Source: Ailanthus altissimus (lineage: Eukaryota; Streptophyta; Magnoliopsida; Sapindales; Simaroubaceae). Taken from it: a stretch of 64,000 nucleotides of DNA. The notes beneath the pieces are model-generated. The model ran no database searches and was not told the origin of the DNA. It saw only the letters and a program-made list of their open reading frames with translations. The position numbers and the translations under genes were made by a program. Every line of letters starts with the position of its first letter. Position 1 is the stretch's first letter. The DNA lies in the NCBI GenBank assembly GCA_946807835.1, contig OX327684.1, positions 20,422,501 to 20,486,500 of the forward strand, read 5' to 3'. Positions 1 to 14,199 of the stretch are shown here, one piece after another.

Positions 1-470
1 GATATACAGATTCAAACTTCCAGTCTGATCTAAATGATGGAAAGTCTATATCTGGATATGCATTCATTCTCAACGGTGTTGTAGTTAGTTGGAAAAGTAA
101 CAAACAGTAGTCCACAACTGATTCCACAATAGAGGCAGAATATATTACAGCCTCAAAAACAGCAAAAGAAGCAGTGTGGATACACAAATTTGTAGCTGAA
201 CTTGGAATAGTTTCAATTGCAATGGATCTTATACCATTATTTTGCGACAATAACAAGCCATTGCACAAGCTAAAGAGCCGAGAGTACATCAAAAGTCTAA
301 GCATGTGAAAAGGAAATACCATATTATTAGAGACATCTTGGTTAGAGAAGATGTAATAGTTTGTAGAGTAGACTTTATAAATAATGTAGCAGACCCACTT
401 ACTAAAGCCTTAACTCCAAAAGTATTTGAAAGATATGTGGAGTTAATGTGCATTCAATACCACATTTAAT
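1..470 (+). pseudogene. 3' end of a copia polyprotein (RNase H region), degenerate
   Basis: Translating the + strand gives the C-terminal RNase H part of a Ty1/copia polyprotein: a segment resembling [18 protein letters not shown], then STIEAEYITASKTAKEAVW and a FCDNN stretch. These are hallmarks of the copia RNase H end. The frame carries stops (for example in the KQ-stop-ST segment near 108) and at least one frameshift near 255, so it is dead. The same segment recurs at about 42745-43200 in the full element of the same family. The 5' part of this element lies outside the window. A purine-rich stretch (476-491) just before the LTR is the likely polypurine tract. Confidence 0.85.
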
Positions 471-491
471 AGCACTAAAGCAAGTAGGAGT

Positions 492-2596
492 TGTTAGGAT
501 TTGTGTTTATGTATCATCCCTTTATGTGTGAATATTTGTTTAATATTTATACTAGCATTATTATGTCATTAAATCGCGAATTATATTTTATATAGAGTAA
601 GATGCTTGTAATATTTCAGATATTGTATGATCTGGAAGAGTTAAGATCTGGTCTAAAAAAGTTTAGATCAATATTAAAAATTAGCAACGCTGAGAGTTAT
701 AAACGCTAAGAGTTAGCACTGATAAGAGTTATCAGGTTATAAAAGCCATCGATATCTAAAGAGTAAGAGCCTTATCTAAAATGGGACAAAAACCTGAGAA
801 TATATTAGTAATGGTATAGTTACAAAGAGTTGTAAATAGTGCTAAGAAATGTCATTATGCAAATATGTTCTCAAATATTATGTTCTTGACCTATTTTCAC
901 TTATGTTGGTCTATCAGTGAATAACTTAATAAATATATAGATCAGTGTATGTAAATATTTGGATGGTCATGATAGTTAATCTTAGCAGACCATGAGTTTA
1001 GTAGAAGTTCGTATAGAGATACAGGTATTCAGTAAGAACTGAATACTGAACAGGCTCACAAAGACTTTCAATAGACATCCCATAAAGCCGTCAATTAAGG
1101 GTATTACGAGTTGAGTAGTATTCGTAGTCCTTTGACCTGAATACCACGGTGGGTTTATAAGTAATCCACCATACTTTGGTTCTACACATAGCAGAAACCT
1201 TTTATGGTCTGACCGTTGGGTGTCGCTGGGTATGGTTCGATACTCATGAAGTTTTGTGTGCATAGATATGGGATCCATTAGCTCATTTGGGTGAGTAATA
1301 TATCATAATACTCTAAGATTGTATTTCATAAAGTCTTATGGCCATAAGCAGTAATTCTTGAAAAAAGAATTTAACCTTAAGGATAAATAATATCACAAAA
1401 GTGTTTGAGAATATTATTTATTAAAATATAATTCTATAGATATACTTTCAGTTGGGTATATGGAGATTTGACAGTGTTGATCTATATCTCCGCTCTACCT
1501 GGATATAAATGATGGAGGGATTCTATAAATATGTTATAACCTCAATTTGTATAGTTTAACGCGCCACTTTATAATATCCGTAACGTGTGTGTGGGACATC
1601 ATTCACAGACGTATGGAGGAGTTCTATATGACAATTCAAGCATGGACCTAGAGAGTCACAATATAAAGTGTACTTGTTGCGTACTAGAGTAGTATTATGG
1701 ATTGAACAGTTCCATCCTAAAAATTCTAACAAAGTAAAAATATATTTCTGGGTTCCTCGGGTTGTGTACTTGTCTAGACTTAAATGTTAAGTACATTACT
1801 TAATTAGTTGACAAGAGTTGTTAACAAGCGGCACAATTTTATTCCATAAATTGTTCACAATAAATTCACAAATTAGCCATGTTAGTAAAATTAAATAAGG
1901 TAAAAAATTAATTATTTAAATAGTTTTTTTAATAATTGAATAAATATTATTTAAATAAATAATAATATTTATTTAGTTGTTTATTATTATGATTTAGATG
2001 GGAGACATATACCTAATTAGATATAATAGCTACCAAATCTTTTTGTTTTAAAGTTTTTTGATCACTTAACTAATTTTTAGAGCACTTACAAAGTGCTTAA
2101 CACACTTAAAATTTGAATTGAATAATTGATTAACAAATAGTGAGGTAAAAAAACATGCAAGGTAAGAGTATTAGAGAGAGGTTTTTTTGTTTTGGAGAGT
2201 TTTTCTTTGAATAAAAGGTTGTGAGAAAAATTAGAGAAAAAAAATCAATTCAATTCATATTATTTTTCTTTCAAGAAACAAAACCTTGTTGCTGAAAATT
2301 TAGTTACTCATATTCTAGCTTCACAATCTCATCCAATTGTTGTGAACTAGAATTGAACAATAGTATATTTCAAGGTGAGCTCAAAGTTGGAGTTAAGAAG
2401 AATCTAGAATTAAAATTTTCACTGAAATTCTTCAAGGGTATGTTTTTTGTTATCTTATGTTGTTAATGATATAAGTTATATGTGTATATGTTGATCATAT
2501 GCTTAATTCAGCTGCAAAATCGTGTATATAATATATGTATTTTATTTTTTTCAACATGTACACAATCACATGTATACACTTTAAAACATGTTAATA
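492..2596 (+). mobile_element. 3' LTR (about 2.1 kb) of a copia element
   Basis: The LTR begins TGTTAGGATTTGTG directly after the pol remnant and its purine tract. It is similar along its length to the 3' LTR at 43243-45365, including blocks around TGGTCTGACC, GGGACATCATTCA and AATCACATGTATACAC. By alignment it ends near ATGTTAATA at 2596. The 2.1 kb length is large for copia LTRs. The short reading frames inside it, such as 982-1278 on the - strand, are chance frames repeated in other copies. The other LTR is outside the window, so no target duplication can be tested. Confidence 0.8.
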
Positions 2597-5283
2597 GGAC
2601 CCTCTGAATCACTGATCTCAATAAAGTTCTCTACAAAAATGAAACATATAAGAGTCAATAAAACCTTACTTGAGGTAAACAACATCTAAAAGAGCCATAT
2701 ACTTTCATGTCATCGAAAATTCAATCCTTGTCTAGAGAAGTATTAATTACATTATCTAATCACTTTACTTCACTTTTTCATACTTTCATAAACTTATCTT
2801 ACAAATAACATTTACTCATTCTTTGTAGAATAGTATCTATTATATTAAAAGCATTCCTTAAAAGGATTGTGTACTAAACAACTACCTTCTTGTAGAAGCA
2901 CAATAGATGTTTTAAATTGCCAAGTCATTATATAATGGTTAAAACATATGTTCACTAAGCACCATTTTCTAATAGAGTCATGTTGTGTCTTAAGAAAGTA
3001 TAGAGGGCCCACTTTAATGTTAAGATGTTTAAGAAGAGTCATGTACTATAAGATGCTTATGAAAACTTTAAAATACTTTTTTGGAGAGGTCGTGTGCTAA
3101 ACACCACCCTCCCTTGAAAGCATGACCCAATATCTTTACTATAAAACACTCATATCTAAAGATTTATTTAGAAGAATTTAGTGTTTTTACTGTTGAAATA
3201 AGCATATAAAAAACTTTCTAAAAAAAAAGTATCATATTAACTTTCCTAAAAATAGAAACAAAAATTTTCCTCATAAAAAGCATGACTTACAAAAAAAAAA
3301 TTTCTCATACGATCATATGATTATTACATCACGTGTATGGAAGCATTCTTTCACATGACATTATTTAAAATCTAAACTACAAATAGAAGTAAGTATTACT
3401 ACTACTAGAGCAAATTAATGAAAATAAAAGGACTGTAATGATAATATTCCAAGCAAATTTGGAAGCTCCAAAACATTTCGATACATATCTATCCTTTACG
3501 CTGAAAACATCTTCACTATAGAAAAAAATAAGAAGTATAAAAAGTTTAAAAGTATGAAAAGCTTGCTAATAGAAAAATGAATGAGTGTCTCGAGAAAGCT
3601 TCCACTCTTTTACTTTGGGGGATAGGGTATTTATTGAGTCCATTATTTATAAATTCAATTAACTCACTCAATAGCTCAAATTATAAACTCAGACTTTGAA
3701 TTCATTTTGTTGGTATCCGAACCCATAAATTTTATGGGGAAATAGGTACATATTAAAATTTGACTTCTATTTAAATTTTAATTATTTAAATAATTATTAT
3801 GCATGAAAAAAAAATTTCATGAATAAGGAATTTCATTTAAATCTTTTTTTTTATTTAAAATAGATTAGAATTTTTAATTAACTTATATTTAATCAAATAT
3901 ATAATTTGATAGAGATTAGGATTCATACATTTACACTCCAATATAGATTATGATGATTTATGTACTATAAATAAGCATATGATCTTAGTTCATAAATTTT
4001 TTCAAATAATTTCATTATATTCTATACATTTTATATGTAATTGATTGATCCTTTTTGAAACATTCTCTATACACTAACATTCTTTTTTTTAAAAATTAAA
4101 TATTAATATTGATTTGAGGGTTTATTATTTTTTTTATAAGAGAATGATGCTTTTTTTCATAAATTTAAAAAATTATTAACAAGGTAGAGAAATTTTTACC
4201 AAGCTCCAATTTTCAGAAACTTTAATAATGTTATTATTTTGGCTCCTCCCACCACGAACAATGCATTATTACTAATTTCCTTTACTTATGCAATAAACTT
4301 TATTAATCACATTTTTTTAGTATGCCAAATTCATCTAACACTAAAGTTACTGAAAAAAAATTGGAGGAAGTCCCTCCGACGGTATGATCAATTATCATTT
4401 TTAGGTTCCAAATAGTTAATAATTATATTTTCCATAAAAGAGAACATTCCTTCGTCTAATCTAAGATTGTCCGAGGTTTCATTATTCGGCTATAATCTAA
4501 CACTTTTTTTTTTAGAATAACACTATCTTATACAAATTAATTAATTGACAGCGATATGCAAGTGTTGTTGGATGAAATATTAAAATCAATAAAACAAATT
4601 AAAATAAATAATATAGAATAATGCTTTTGTAATTCATTAATTTGTTTGAGATGATTTATGCAAAAATTTGTATATATTGTATTTTTATTTTTTTAAAAGA
4701 TAAAATACATGAATTATGAAATATACTTTAAAAGATAATTTTAACATAATTTTTTTTAAAAAAAAAGTCTCGATATTAAAAAAAAAAATGCCACGAGAAT
4801 AAATTTTTCATTTGCTAACAAGCAAAACAATTTTATTATAGCCAAGGAGCTCATTGCTCAATTGTTTGGTGGCAACACTTTTAATATTAAGATATCAGAT
4901 TTAAGTTGGATTGTCAAAGTGTTGGTTCGAGTTGGGTTAATTTACCTCTTTGTGGCTGAAGGTGATTCTCTCATTTTGGCGTTCTAATGTGAAAGTGTTG
5001 GGTTCGAATGGTCAAACTCCCATGTAAAGGACGGTTGATTTGTATTATAAATTAGATCGTGCGGCTGAAGTGTAAGGGAGTAAACTAATAACCGTAGATT
5101 CAAAAACACTGGACTATCACAGGTATGCACAGTGATTCTCTAGCACTGGCGTCCCTAATATGAATTGATAATTCGCATTTGAGAACAAATAATAACAACG
5201 TGATTCGGAAGGAAGGAAGGAGGCTTCTAAAACAGATTCATTGAGAGAAGAAAAGAATTAAGATTGGCTTTTTACAGTGACCG
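2597..5283. other. AT-rich spacer upstream of ATE1
   Basis: No gene is supported here. The stretch is AT-rich, with many homopolymer runs and short frames without similarity to anything I recognise. The last few hundred bases (about 4850-5283) are less AT-rich and presumably hold the ATE1 promoter and 5' UTR; a GGAA tandem run sits at about 5209-5220. No clear TATA box was identified. Confidence 0.5.
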
Positions 5284-8200
5284 ATGAAGAAATCGAAGAT
5301 GAGAAGCGAAGCTAGCACTAGCAATAATAATAACAGTAACCGTAGAGGAGAAACCGTCGTTACTGATTGTGGCACCTGTCGAAGCTCTTGCGGTTACTGT
5401 AAATCTACGGCTCGTATCAGTATCTCTCACGGTCTGTCGTTTTAGCTTTCCTTCTATTTATTTATTTAAAAATAAATAAAAGAAAATTATTTGGAAGATT
5501 TACAATTATTTATCTTTAAATTACAAGAATTTTCCGATAATTGTATTTTGAAATTCGTTGTTTTTCGACTTTGTTAAATTTCAATCTTATATATATGTTT
5601 AGTTGCTCATCAAGGATGTGTTTGTTTATTATAAGCTGCAAAAATTCGTAATTGTTTTAATCGTTTTGCTTGATGAGTTCGCGGCGCGACTCGATTAGCT
5701 TTATTTTCACTGTGCAGTTAACGACGAATTATGTATAAAGTATGTGAATTATTGTTTTCTGAATTTGTTTTTGCAGGTTTATGGGCGTATAGTGTTACTG
5801 TTGATGACTACCAAGGTTGGTCGGTATAATCGGTTTGAAAACGAAAACTTGTTTTTGTTTGCTTTGCCAGAAGTTGTGCTTTGGATTTTTTTGGTGGTTA
5901 TTTTAATTGAATGCATACATTGTATCAATTAATTATGGTACCGACATTAGTGAAAAATGAAAGTGTATAATACTGTAATCTTTAAAAAGAAAGAATCATT
6001 GATAAGTTGAATTAGCTACTCTTATGGATGATGATCTATCAAATGTCGTGATAGTACTTTTGAATGCTTCCACTTGCATAAATCTAATTTAACTTTACAT
6101 GATTTAGCCTGTTTCAAAGAGGAGAGGATCAGATTTGATCAGAAAAAAGTGCTATACAATCCTTGGGTTTATAGTTTCATTTCATTTAGGTGAATTCTAA
6201 GTTTAAACTTCTTTTGGCAGATCTTCTGGACCGGGGATGGAGAAGGTCCGGCTGTTTCCTGTACAAACCTGATATGGAAAGAACATGCTGCCCATCTTAT
6301 ACTATTCGTCTGAGGGCAAGTGATTTTGTTGCTTCTAAGGAGCAACGCAGAGTTTCTAGACGAATGCAAACGTGAGTAGGTGTACTGTCCGTCATTTTCT
6401 CAGTTTCTTGATGATGTGCTTGCATTTAGTTCTATTTAGTACTCTGTACTATGCTTTCTTATGGATCCTGTAAAATAAATTCCATGATATTTTAAGCTTT
6501 GGTCAAGAATTTTAAATACCTGTTTGGCCATGAGCTACACATTTCCCAATGACTAACTTATAGGGTTAGTTTTTCTTCATTTTGAGTAAATTCTGAACTT
6601 GTTGATGGTACCAATCTTCATTATTGACAGATTAATTTTGGCTGTTGCTAAAGTATTTATTTTTTCTATTTTTTTTGGTTCTAGCAATAATATGTGTACT
6701 GTCAGAAAGTTAAGATCCTATTTTAGAAACATAGTAATAACCAAAAGAAATCTCCTCAATTTATTTTTGTATGTGTTATATGCCTAGGTTTTTAGATGGC
6801 ACATTGGATGTAAAAAAATCAGTTGAGTTCATAGAGGATCCAAGTACTTCTAAGTGCCACAAAGTTTCAAGCTCAGTGGAAAAAAACTCCTTGTCCCATA
6901 ACGATGAAGAGAAGAAAAAGGAAGAACAAATTCTGCATTTTTTGTCTGACAAAATTGACAATACAGTGCATACGAGTACTGTAAGTGGGGGATTTCCTTC
7001 TGGTATTAAACTTCCAAAAGCATCTGTCAAAAAAGTTTCACAGACAAAAAGGAAACTACTAGTTGAAGGAACAGAAAACCTCCTATACACCAGCAACATT
7101 GCATTCCAAATAGCAGCCATTTTAAAGCGGACGCAGTTTGCTGAGAATGATATGCAGCAGTTAAGAGTAGTAAGACAGAGCACAGAAGACAATGGTCCAT
7201 CTCCCAAAATTATAGCAGAAAAGTTGGCAAGTTCTCTAAATCAGCTGGCAGAAAGTTCTGGACTTTCTATCAGGGCTTGCAGTGGGCACCTTAACTTTTA
7301 TTCTGCTAATAAACAAGATTCTTTAGGCGAAAATGTTCAAATTGTTAACATTTCTGAAGAATCTGCCAAAGTGTGTGAAAATAAAGACAGCTGTTTGAAG
7401 AATAGCTCTGAAAATGCTCAGAGAGAAAGACACAAGCTCCAGATACGTTTGAAAAGATCCAGTTTTGATCCCAAAGAGTTTGAATTGTATAGACAATATC
7501 AGCTTAAGGTGCATAATGATAAACCAGAGCAGGTCACTGAGACTTCATATAGGAGGTTTCTAGTTGACACTCCCTTAGTATTTGTTCCACCATCTGGTGA
7601 TGGTACAGTTCCGCCGTGTGGCTTTGGCTCTTTCCATCAGCAATATCTGATTGATGGTCGGCTAGTTGCCGTTGGTGTAATAGACATTCTTCCTAGGTGT
7701 TTGTCAAGTAAATATTTATTCTGGGATCCGGATTATGCCTTTCTATCACTTGGCAAGTATTCAGCTCTGCAAGAGATAGGTTGGGTGAAAGAGACTAAAG
7801 CCCATTGTCCCACTCTTCAGTATTACTATCTCGGCTATTACATTCACTCCTGCAGGAAGATGAGATACAAAGCAGCATATCGCCCATCAGAGCTTCTCTG
7901 TCCACTTCGATACCAGTAAGTTGTTTTGCATCTAGCAACTAATGGTGACTGAAGGACACAGCACCAGTTATTTTTAATCCTCATTTTAGCTTCTTAGTAG
8001 TACATGGGATCGATTTCATTCCAGTCACAAACACAATTAACTTGAGTTTCTCAAACTTCTTTCCTTATATACTATGTTATAACTGTCTAAGGTGGAGTGA
8101 TGCTCAAGCTATCCTTGTCAACATTGTTAGAAAGAAGTTTCAACTTGAGAACAAATCTCGGTGGATAGCTTGAAGCCTTCAAGTTACAATGATCCAGAAA

Positions 8201-9067
8201 AAGAAAATGAAGGTTTTTTCTTTTACTTTTGGCATGGTAACTGGGTCTTTGAGCTTGAGTTTCTTTGCTTGGGATTCTTCCCTTGAAACTCAAATTGGAA
8301 TTTCATATACAAGACTTGCCTTTTATACAAGTATTAGATAGAGTCTCTTATCATACATGTGCTTCATTTTCTGGTACTTCTGAATTTTTAAGCCTAATTA
8401 GTGTCAATAATTTTTCAGGTGGGTACCGTATGATATTGCAAGGCCTTTGCTTGATGGAAGACCGTATATTGTTTTGTCAGATTTTCCCAGCTCACAAAGC
8501 GAGTCCTCACTGGCTTGTGTCGCAGAAAATGCTCCACATGATGACATTGACCGAGAAGACTCTAATGATGTCCTTATGGACTATGATGAAGAAATGCTTG
8601 AGCCCGAGTTTGAAAGTGATGATGATGATGAACCTGACACAGACACCAATGGTCAGACTAATGCCATAGAAGATGGTGATTTCTCTAATATTCTAATTGG
8701 GGAGAAGGGGTCTCGAGTGAGGTACAAGGTAAATGCCCTTGATTGCTGAGTTGCATTGATGACCCTGGATCACACATATTTAATTGGACCTATAAAGATA
8801 CTCCCACAATCACTTGACTAGAATGAAAAACTTCGTCTTTAATTAACAAACTGGATTTTTACCAGAAAAGATATTTTGTGGTCTGGTTTGATTCATCGTT
8901 CATCTGGTTTTGTGATTTCATTTTCTCATTATGTCCTTACAATTCTGAAGGATATCCAGCAAGCTTTTGGCCCCCTTCAACATAGATCCTTGGAATCCCA
9001 GTTGCATAAATACTTGAGGGCTGTGGGTGCAGAGCTATCTGAGCGAATGGTTTATTTTCTTGCGTGA
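5284..9067 (+). CDS. ATE1: ATE1, arginyl-tRNA:protein arginyltransferase, 6 coding exons, 630 aa
   Basis: The enzyme transfers arginine from Arg-tRNA to N-terminal Asp, Glu or oxidised Cys, marking proteins for the Arg/N-degron ubiquitin pathway. Coding exons: 5284-5431, 5777-5815, 6221-6371, 6788-7915, 8419-8728, 8951-9067. All introns are GT-AG, and the phases join in frame to 630 residues, close to the roughly 632 of Arabidopsis ATE1. The N-terminal ATE domain (about 25-115) has CGYC (C36, C39) and CCPSY (C85, C86), matching the four cysteines reported to hold an Fe-S cluster in yeast ATE1. The C-terminal ATE domain, roughly 335-515, includes FGSFHQQY, GVIDILPRCLSSKYLFWDPD and YYLGYYIHSC. 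An acidic stretch (ESDDDDEPDTDT) lies before the last exon, which ends AVGAELSERMVYFLA. An in-frame ATG at codon 6 is an alternative start. The product is probably cytosolic and nuclear. No disabling change is seen. Confidence 0.96.
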
Positions 9068-11169
9068 CAAAATTTCTGGTACATGATTTATCAGATTCTT
9101 CAGACATCGAAGTGGTGTGTTCACTCTAAACAGCCTAGTCATGCTGTCCAGGGCCATAAGGGAGCTGTTGTGGATTATAACTTATTTCCTGGATTAAAGA
9201 TCGCTTTCATTTGACTTGTTTCCTGTAGGAAGTAACGATTCTAAATAAGGTTCATATGGCAGATTGTATGTACGTCACCCCTTTTTTTAAATTTTCTTTT
9301 CCTGTAGTAAGTCAATTGAATTTATTGCAAGAAGCAAATGCTCTTATTTCGATGTGGTTACAGGATTTTTTTTTTTTTCTTTTGCCTTTTCCTTTTGGAA
9401 TAGTGAATTTACTCTTAAAAGTAAATGCAAGTATGCAAGTATTTTGCTTTGTAGAGCAAATGTTGCATTTTGTGGACTATGCAAAATCTAGTTAGGTTTT
9501 CTTTTTGGCAATGTTTAACGTTGGCTGATTTTTCTGCTGCAACATTATTAGTGTTAAGAGTAAATATTACTCGAAATTATTTTCTTGAATTTTAAAAAGT
9601 GCTTTCTGTTTCTAAATTGCCCAGTTCATTTCTACAACTGGGAACTACGGAAACAGAAGAGTTAAATATCTTGGCGACTTGGCCATTTACATTGTTCTGA
9701 AACAACCAACAGATCACTAACACTTAATCTAGAAAAACAATTGTTCTCTTAATTTTCTTGAAAAGGAATGGAATAATTGCCTGTGATAAAGCCAAATGTT
9801 GTTTACTCAACTGGATTCTGCTGCTAGATAATGATGTTACGGTGTGAATGTGATGATTCTATATAAACAGAATGTGCGAATATGCTATGGTTGCTTCTAA
9901 ACTAATACAAATCAGGATAATTAACAAGTATGTCGTCACCAAATTGATAAAAAAAATGTTCCTGACTTCTAGAATTCAACAGGCCAACTGTAGATTATTG
10001 ACCAGTTAGGAGGATCAGATCACGGGCTTAAGGCAGTTTTCCATTTGTTTCGTGGTCATTATCTATCAATAACGGCCCCAAATCTTTCGATTTCCCTTCT
10101 TTTTCCTTTTTCCAAAAGTTTATTGTCAAAGTGGTTACCTGTTAGATGCAACACCTAAATACTGCTTATTGAATTGTTTGGAATAACACAGGATTTACAG
10201 CAGGGGATGTATCCAACTCATTCAAGTTAGTGGTTTTATGGCTTGGAAACAACTAATCCCAAGTTCCAACGATGAATTAAAAATGTACCAAGTACATCTT
10301 AGTTATATATGTTGGGTTCATATTTGACCAGTCCACCTTGCCAGAATTAAAATATAGCTATCATTCAACAAAGCCTGCCAGGTGCCCCATAAAATAACAG
10401 GGGACGGTAACTTGAATGATTTGGTTCCTGAAAAGAGGCCACTTTGTTGGTGTTTTACGTTCTCTTCTTTAGAGTTTAGAACCTTTTAACAGCCCAGCTC
10501 CTCGATATTTTATGTATAGACATTGCCTTATGAGAGATTCAGTCAAATTACAGATCACATGAATATAGGCTCCATATCGGATTGTAGTGCTGTGATTTCA
10601 AAGCTGCAACTACTGTGAAATAAAACTACTAATTGTTAAGTGTAAGTATACTTGTTTGGTAAACATAATTTTGAAGTGAATAGACATCATTTTAAATTAT
10701 TTTACATAAGTTTCTTATTGTATAGTGTTGAGTAAATGAGCTCTAACTTTCAAAGACAAGTTGATGAGTATTTGTCTAACACTTCAATTGTTGTGATTTT
10801 GCTTAATTGCTTTTAAAATTAAGCAAAAGCACAACAATTCCAAATGGACCCTAGCCAACTCTATTAAAGGTAGCAACCATGATCAACATGCCATATCATT
10901 ATGCATTAAGGAGTAAAGAATGCTTAATTTACCTAAAAGAGTTAGGCTTGAGAGAGTTCCTTGATACCAACAATTAATATTCAGTTGAACACAGAATTCA
11001 CCAAAGTTTGAACATGAAATAAATCGGATACAACAATCAGTGTTTTTCAATTTGGTTATTGACAGTGCATTTGGCAAGCTGCCAGATTGAGGAATAACCA
11101 GTTTGATAATTCACAAGTTGAATAAGAAACATGACAGTTAAAGAATGTACAGTTGGAATTGATGGGTGG
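9068..11169. other. Intergenic, 3' flanks of ATE1 and the Yippee-like gene
   Basis: The two genes converge here. The left part must hold the ATE1 3' UTR and the right part (just below 11170) the 3' UTR of the - strand Yippee-like gene. Several near-AATAAA sequences exist, but I cannot choose poly(A) sites. The small frames in between (for example 9256-9495 and 11037-11294) have no recognisable similarity; the latter overlaps the last Yippee-like exon in a different frame. Confidence 0.5.
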
Positions 11170-13973
11170 TCAAGCATCATCTGCATCACTTCCACCAACA
11201 TGTTGTTCCTGACTTGCCCAATAATTGCTTCCATCAGGACCGGAAACCTTAAACCTGCTCCACAGAGTAACCTGTTAAACCATGTCAATGACATAACAAC
11301 AAGCTAGTATTCTAGGTTTTCTTTCTCCAATTCGTAGTTTATACTTACCGTTCAAGGACGGATTTTCCTTCTTTGTACTTCTGGCTCTTCTCATGGGCAG
11401 TCTCCTGAAAGAAATTATTCAGATAACTAACTGCAACAAGTAACATATATAGACTAATATTTTCTTAAATCTCTGCTGCCAAATCTTACATATTTCCACC
11501 CAACAATTGATCCACATCCAACACAGAAAATGTCAGCCACTGTATGCATCCCAGTCATCATCAGTCTCTCTTCTTTCTCTCCAACAGTGACATTCACTCT
11601 GCCAACGACAAAAGATAAGAATTCATCTTTCAGATAAATAAAGCAATAAAATGTCTAATGATTCATTTCGTCAGACAAACATAATATTGGGATGTCCATA
11701 AAAATTCATCCAATCATACTAGTTTATTATTTGCCCACTGAAACACAATACCTGCAACTACCCCGTCATGTAGTTCATCTCACCTGCTGCTTACATGCAC
11801 TCCAGTAGACCACAGATGGCTAATAGGATTTAAAACATGTTTTGAGGCAATTAATCTATTTTATTGTTTCCTGATGAAGAAATACTTAAATCATCAGAAG
11901 GACATAGGGAATTTACGAAGGGTACAATGATCTGTTATCCACCAGTGTATATAATTACTAATGCACTTGGGCAAATGAAGGTAAACTTCAGATAGAGGTC
12001 CAGAATCCGCAAGAGATATATCATTTGTATCTTACTCATATCTAAGACTACATACAAGTAATTCTTCTGACAAGCCCCACGCATGTTCTTTTAGCTTTGG
12101 TTTGTACCACAAAAGCAACTGGTACCTTATCACATTGAGAAGTGTTCAGGTTATAGGTTCAACATTAAGTTATTTTAAGGTGGACTAGTTATTAACGAGT
12201 ATTCATTAAGTGTTTTTATTTTCTTTTCTTTTCTATTCCTTTTGTCGGGAATAAATTGATTAGGTGCCAAAATTAGAAAACTTACACCTTACTGAAGAGA
12301 TAAGCTTTCCCATGCCTGCAGTGGAAAGACTGAATAAAAGAACACAGGTAAGCACAGAATCAGAACATTTGCTTCTCATGAAACCCCCAATCATCATTTG
12401 TTGGATTCTATAAAAAATTTTACAAGTTAAATACAGAAATAAGTGTCTTCAATATGCTGAATCATCAAGCAACGCAAGAAGTATTTTGTTTCAAACTAGA
12501 AGAGGTTCAAACCAGAAGAGGTTGAATTATTATATACAAATATATCAATATTTCCTATCAGAAAACATACTAGTGTCCAAGCTTCATCTAAGCAATAAGG
12601 GAATAGGACAAGTAGCATCCACAATATAAACTATACCTAGAGCCTCATCCCCTATCATACTGCAACATTAGTAACCACGATCGCAGATGTACATGGAACA
12701 AATTTATGCATGCAAACATGCACGCAAATGACTTCATACATGTAACATTAGCTTCAGAAGCATAAGAATGTTAAAGAATCAAAGATTGAGATAACTTGTG
12801 AAAAAGCATCATTGGTAAGTTGAGAAGAACTACTTGGCCCGCTACATGATCAAAATAATTAAAGCACTTACCCGGAACAAAACTTTCCAAGCTCTCTAAC
12901 TAAGATAGCATTACAAATTACTTATACAAGCATGTTTTTGCATCTGTATCAGCATAGTAGCCCCAGCAGAGACAGTATCCACTTAACTTGTTTGCAGTAA
13001 AAATCATAGATAGATATGATGTTTGAAGTGATCAAACTTCATACATGGGATAAATCAGTGGAGAACAGAATGGAACGCTACAAATAAATCAAGATGGAAG
13101 ATCAAAATTAACATTTACATCAACATCAAGTTTCATAACTTTGGGAAAAAGGGCAGACTTCAACTGAGTTTAACCGACCTGTTTTAACTCCAGTGCAGAG
13201 TTATCTTCCTATCTCACTAAGAAATAAATTCAGCTAAAAACAAGAAAAAGAAAAGGTTGTTTAACATCATATTTGTAAAGTCTAGATGCAAACACTCTAT
13301 TTTCATCATAGTATGGTATCTATTTGAGCAACTCTTTAATTCTTCAACATCAACCAGATCAAAAGTGTTCAAGAAGCATTATTGAGCTTCCAACACTTTA
13401 TCTACTGATTCAACAACACTAACAGCAAACAGATCATCAACCAAGAAGCATTTTTTACCATGCTCGATTCCTCATAAATGAAGTCAAAACAGAAAGATCC
13501 CAGCAGTTAAGCATTATATGATCTGATCAGGCACCAACATCCAAAACAGAAGCTGATAGCTACAGATATCATTGCTATAAGATAATGCTATTCAACTCCA
13601 TCAACAGAGGTTAAATAACCTTCTTTAATTACATAAATCCTCCCTTAATTCTCCTTTTCCACTAAAGATATCATCTGACAGTTGCTCCCACAAAACAAAA
13701 TCACCATAACAATGAAAGAGACTGTACATGAAATCTACCCATCAAACAACATGCATGATTCTAACAAAGAACATCAGAAAGCAAACAAATCAACCATACC
13801 AGATGAAAGTTCCTCGATAAATAACAAAAACAACGAAGAAACAAAAAATCGAAGACCAAAAATAGAAGAAAAACAACCTTGGAAACGATGTGATCACATA
13901 AAGCAAGATGGGTCCTGCAGTGCTTGCAGCTATAGATCTTCCCTTCAAGATTCACCACAAACAACCTCCCCAT
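11170..13973 (-). CDS. Yippee-like zinc-binding protein, 5 coding exons, 129 aa
   Basis: Exons on the - strand, in order: 13878-13973, 12286-12329, 11490-11598, 11349-11404, 11170-11254 (stop TGA 11170-11172). Introns are GT-AG and phases close exactly to 129 aa. The product begins [19 protein letters not shown] and carries the two Yippee CX2C pairs, C16/C19 and C72/C75 (FCVGC), which bind one zinc ion in this family. It ends in the acidic GGSDADDA typical of plant members. Full-length Yippee proteins are about 120-130 aa, so it looks complete. The fold resembles the CULT/Mis18 group; the molecular role in plants is not well established. A plausible 5'-UTR intron runs 13995-14198 (donor GTAAGC, acceptor TTTAG on the - strand; inference). 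C26 replaces the more usual Tyr. The frame 13682-14119 on the + strand is antisense shadow. Confidence 0.93.
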
Positions 13974-14199
13974 CTCTCTTCACTCTTATCAAATCTAAAT
14001 ACTATGCAAATATCAGAAACAAACAAGCAAAAAGAAAAATGACAGAAATGATTGACAAAAAGGGAAAAGAAATTGTTGGTTTTCAGAAATTGAAGAAGAT
14101 TAATAAAAATGACTTGTAAATGAAGAAAATGCAACAAAAAGTGAAAGAAACGAGATGCTTTGACAAAGAAATGATGTATTTTGATTAAGATTGCTTACT

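Noticed and set aside
982..1278. 98-codon - strand frame and its relatives at 43762-44010 and 17385-17711
   Set aside because: These frames lie at the same place within copia LTRs and are broken differently in each copy; they are LTR sequence.
4920..5160. Possible SINE or tRNA-like B box (GGTTCGAATGG near 5010)
   Set aside because: The match to the B-box consensus is partial, no A box is found at the right spacing, and there is no poly(A) or target duplication.
13682..14119. 145-codon + strand frame rich in Lys/Asn
   Set aside because: It is antisense to exon 1 and the 5' region of the Yippee-like gene, has low-complexity composition and no similarity that I recognise.
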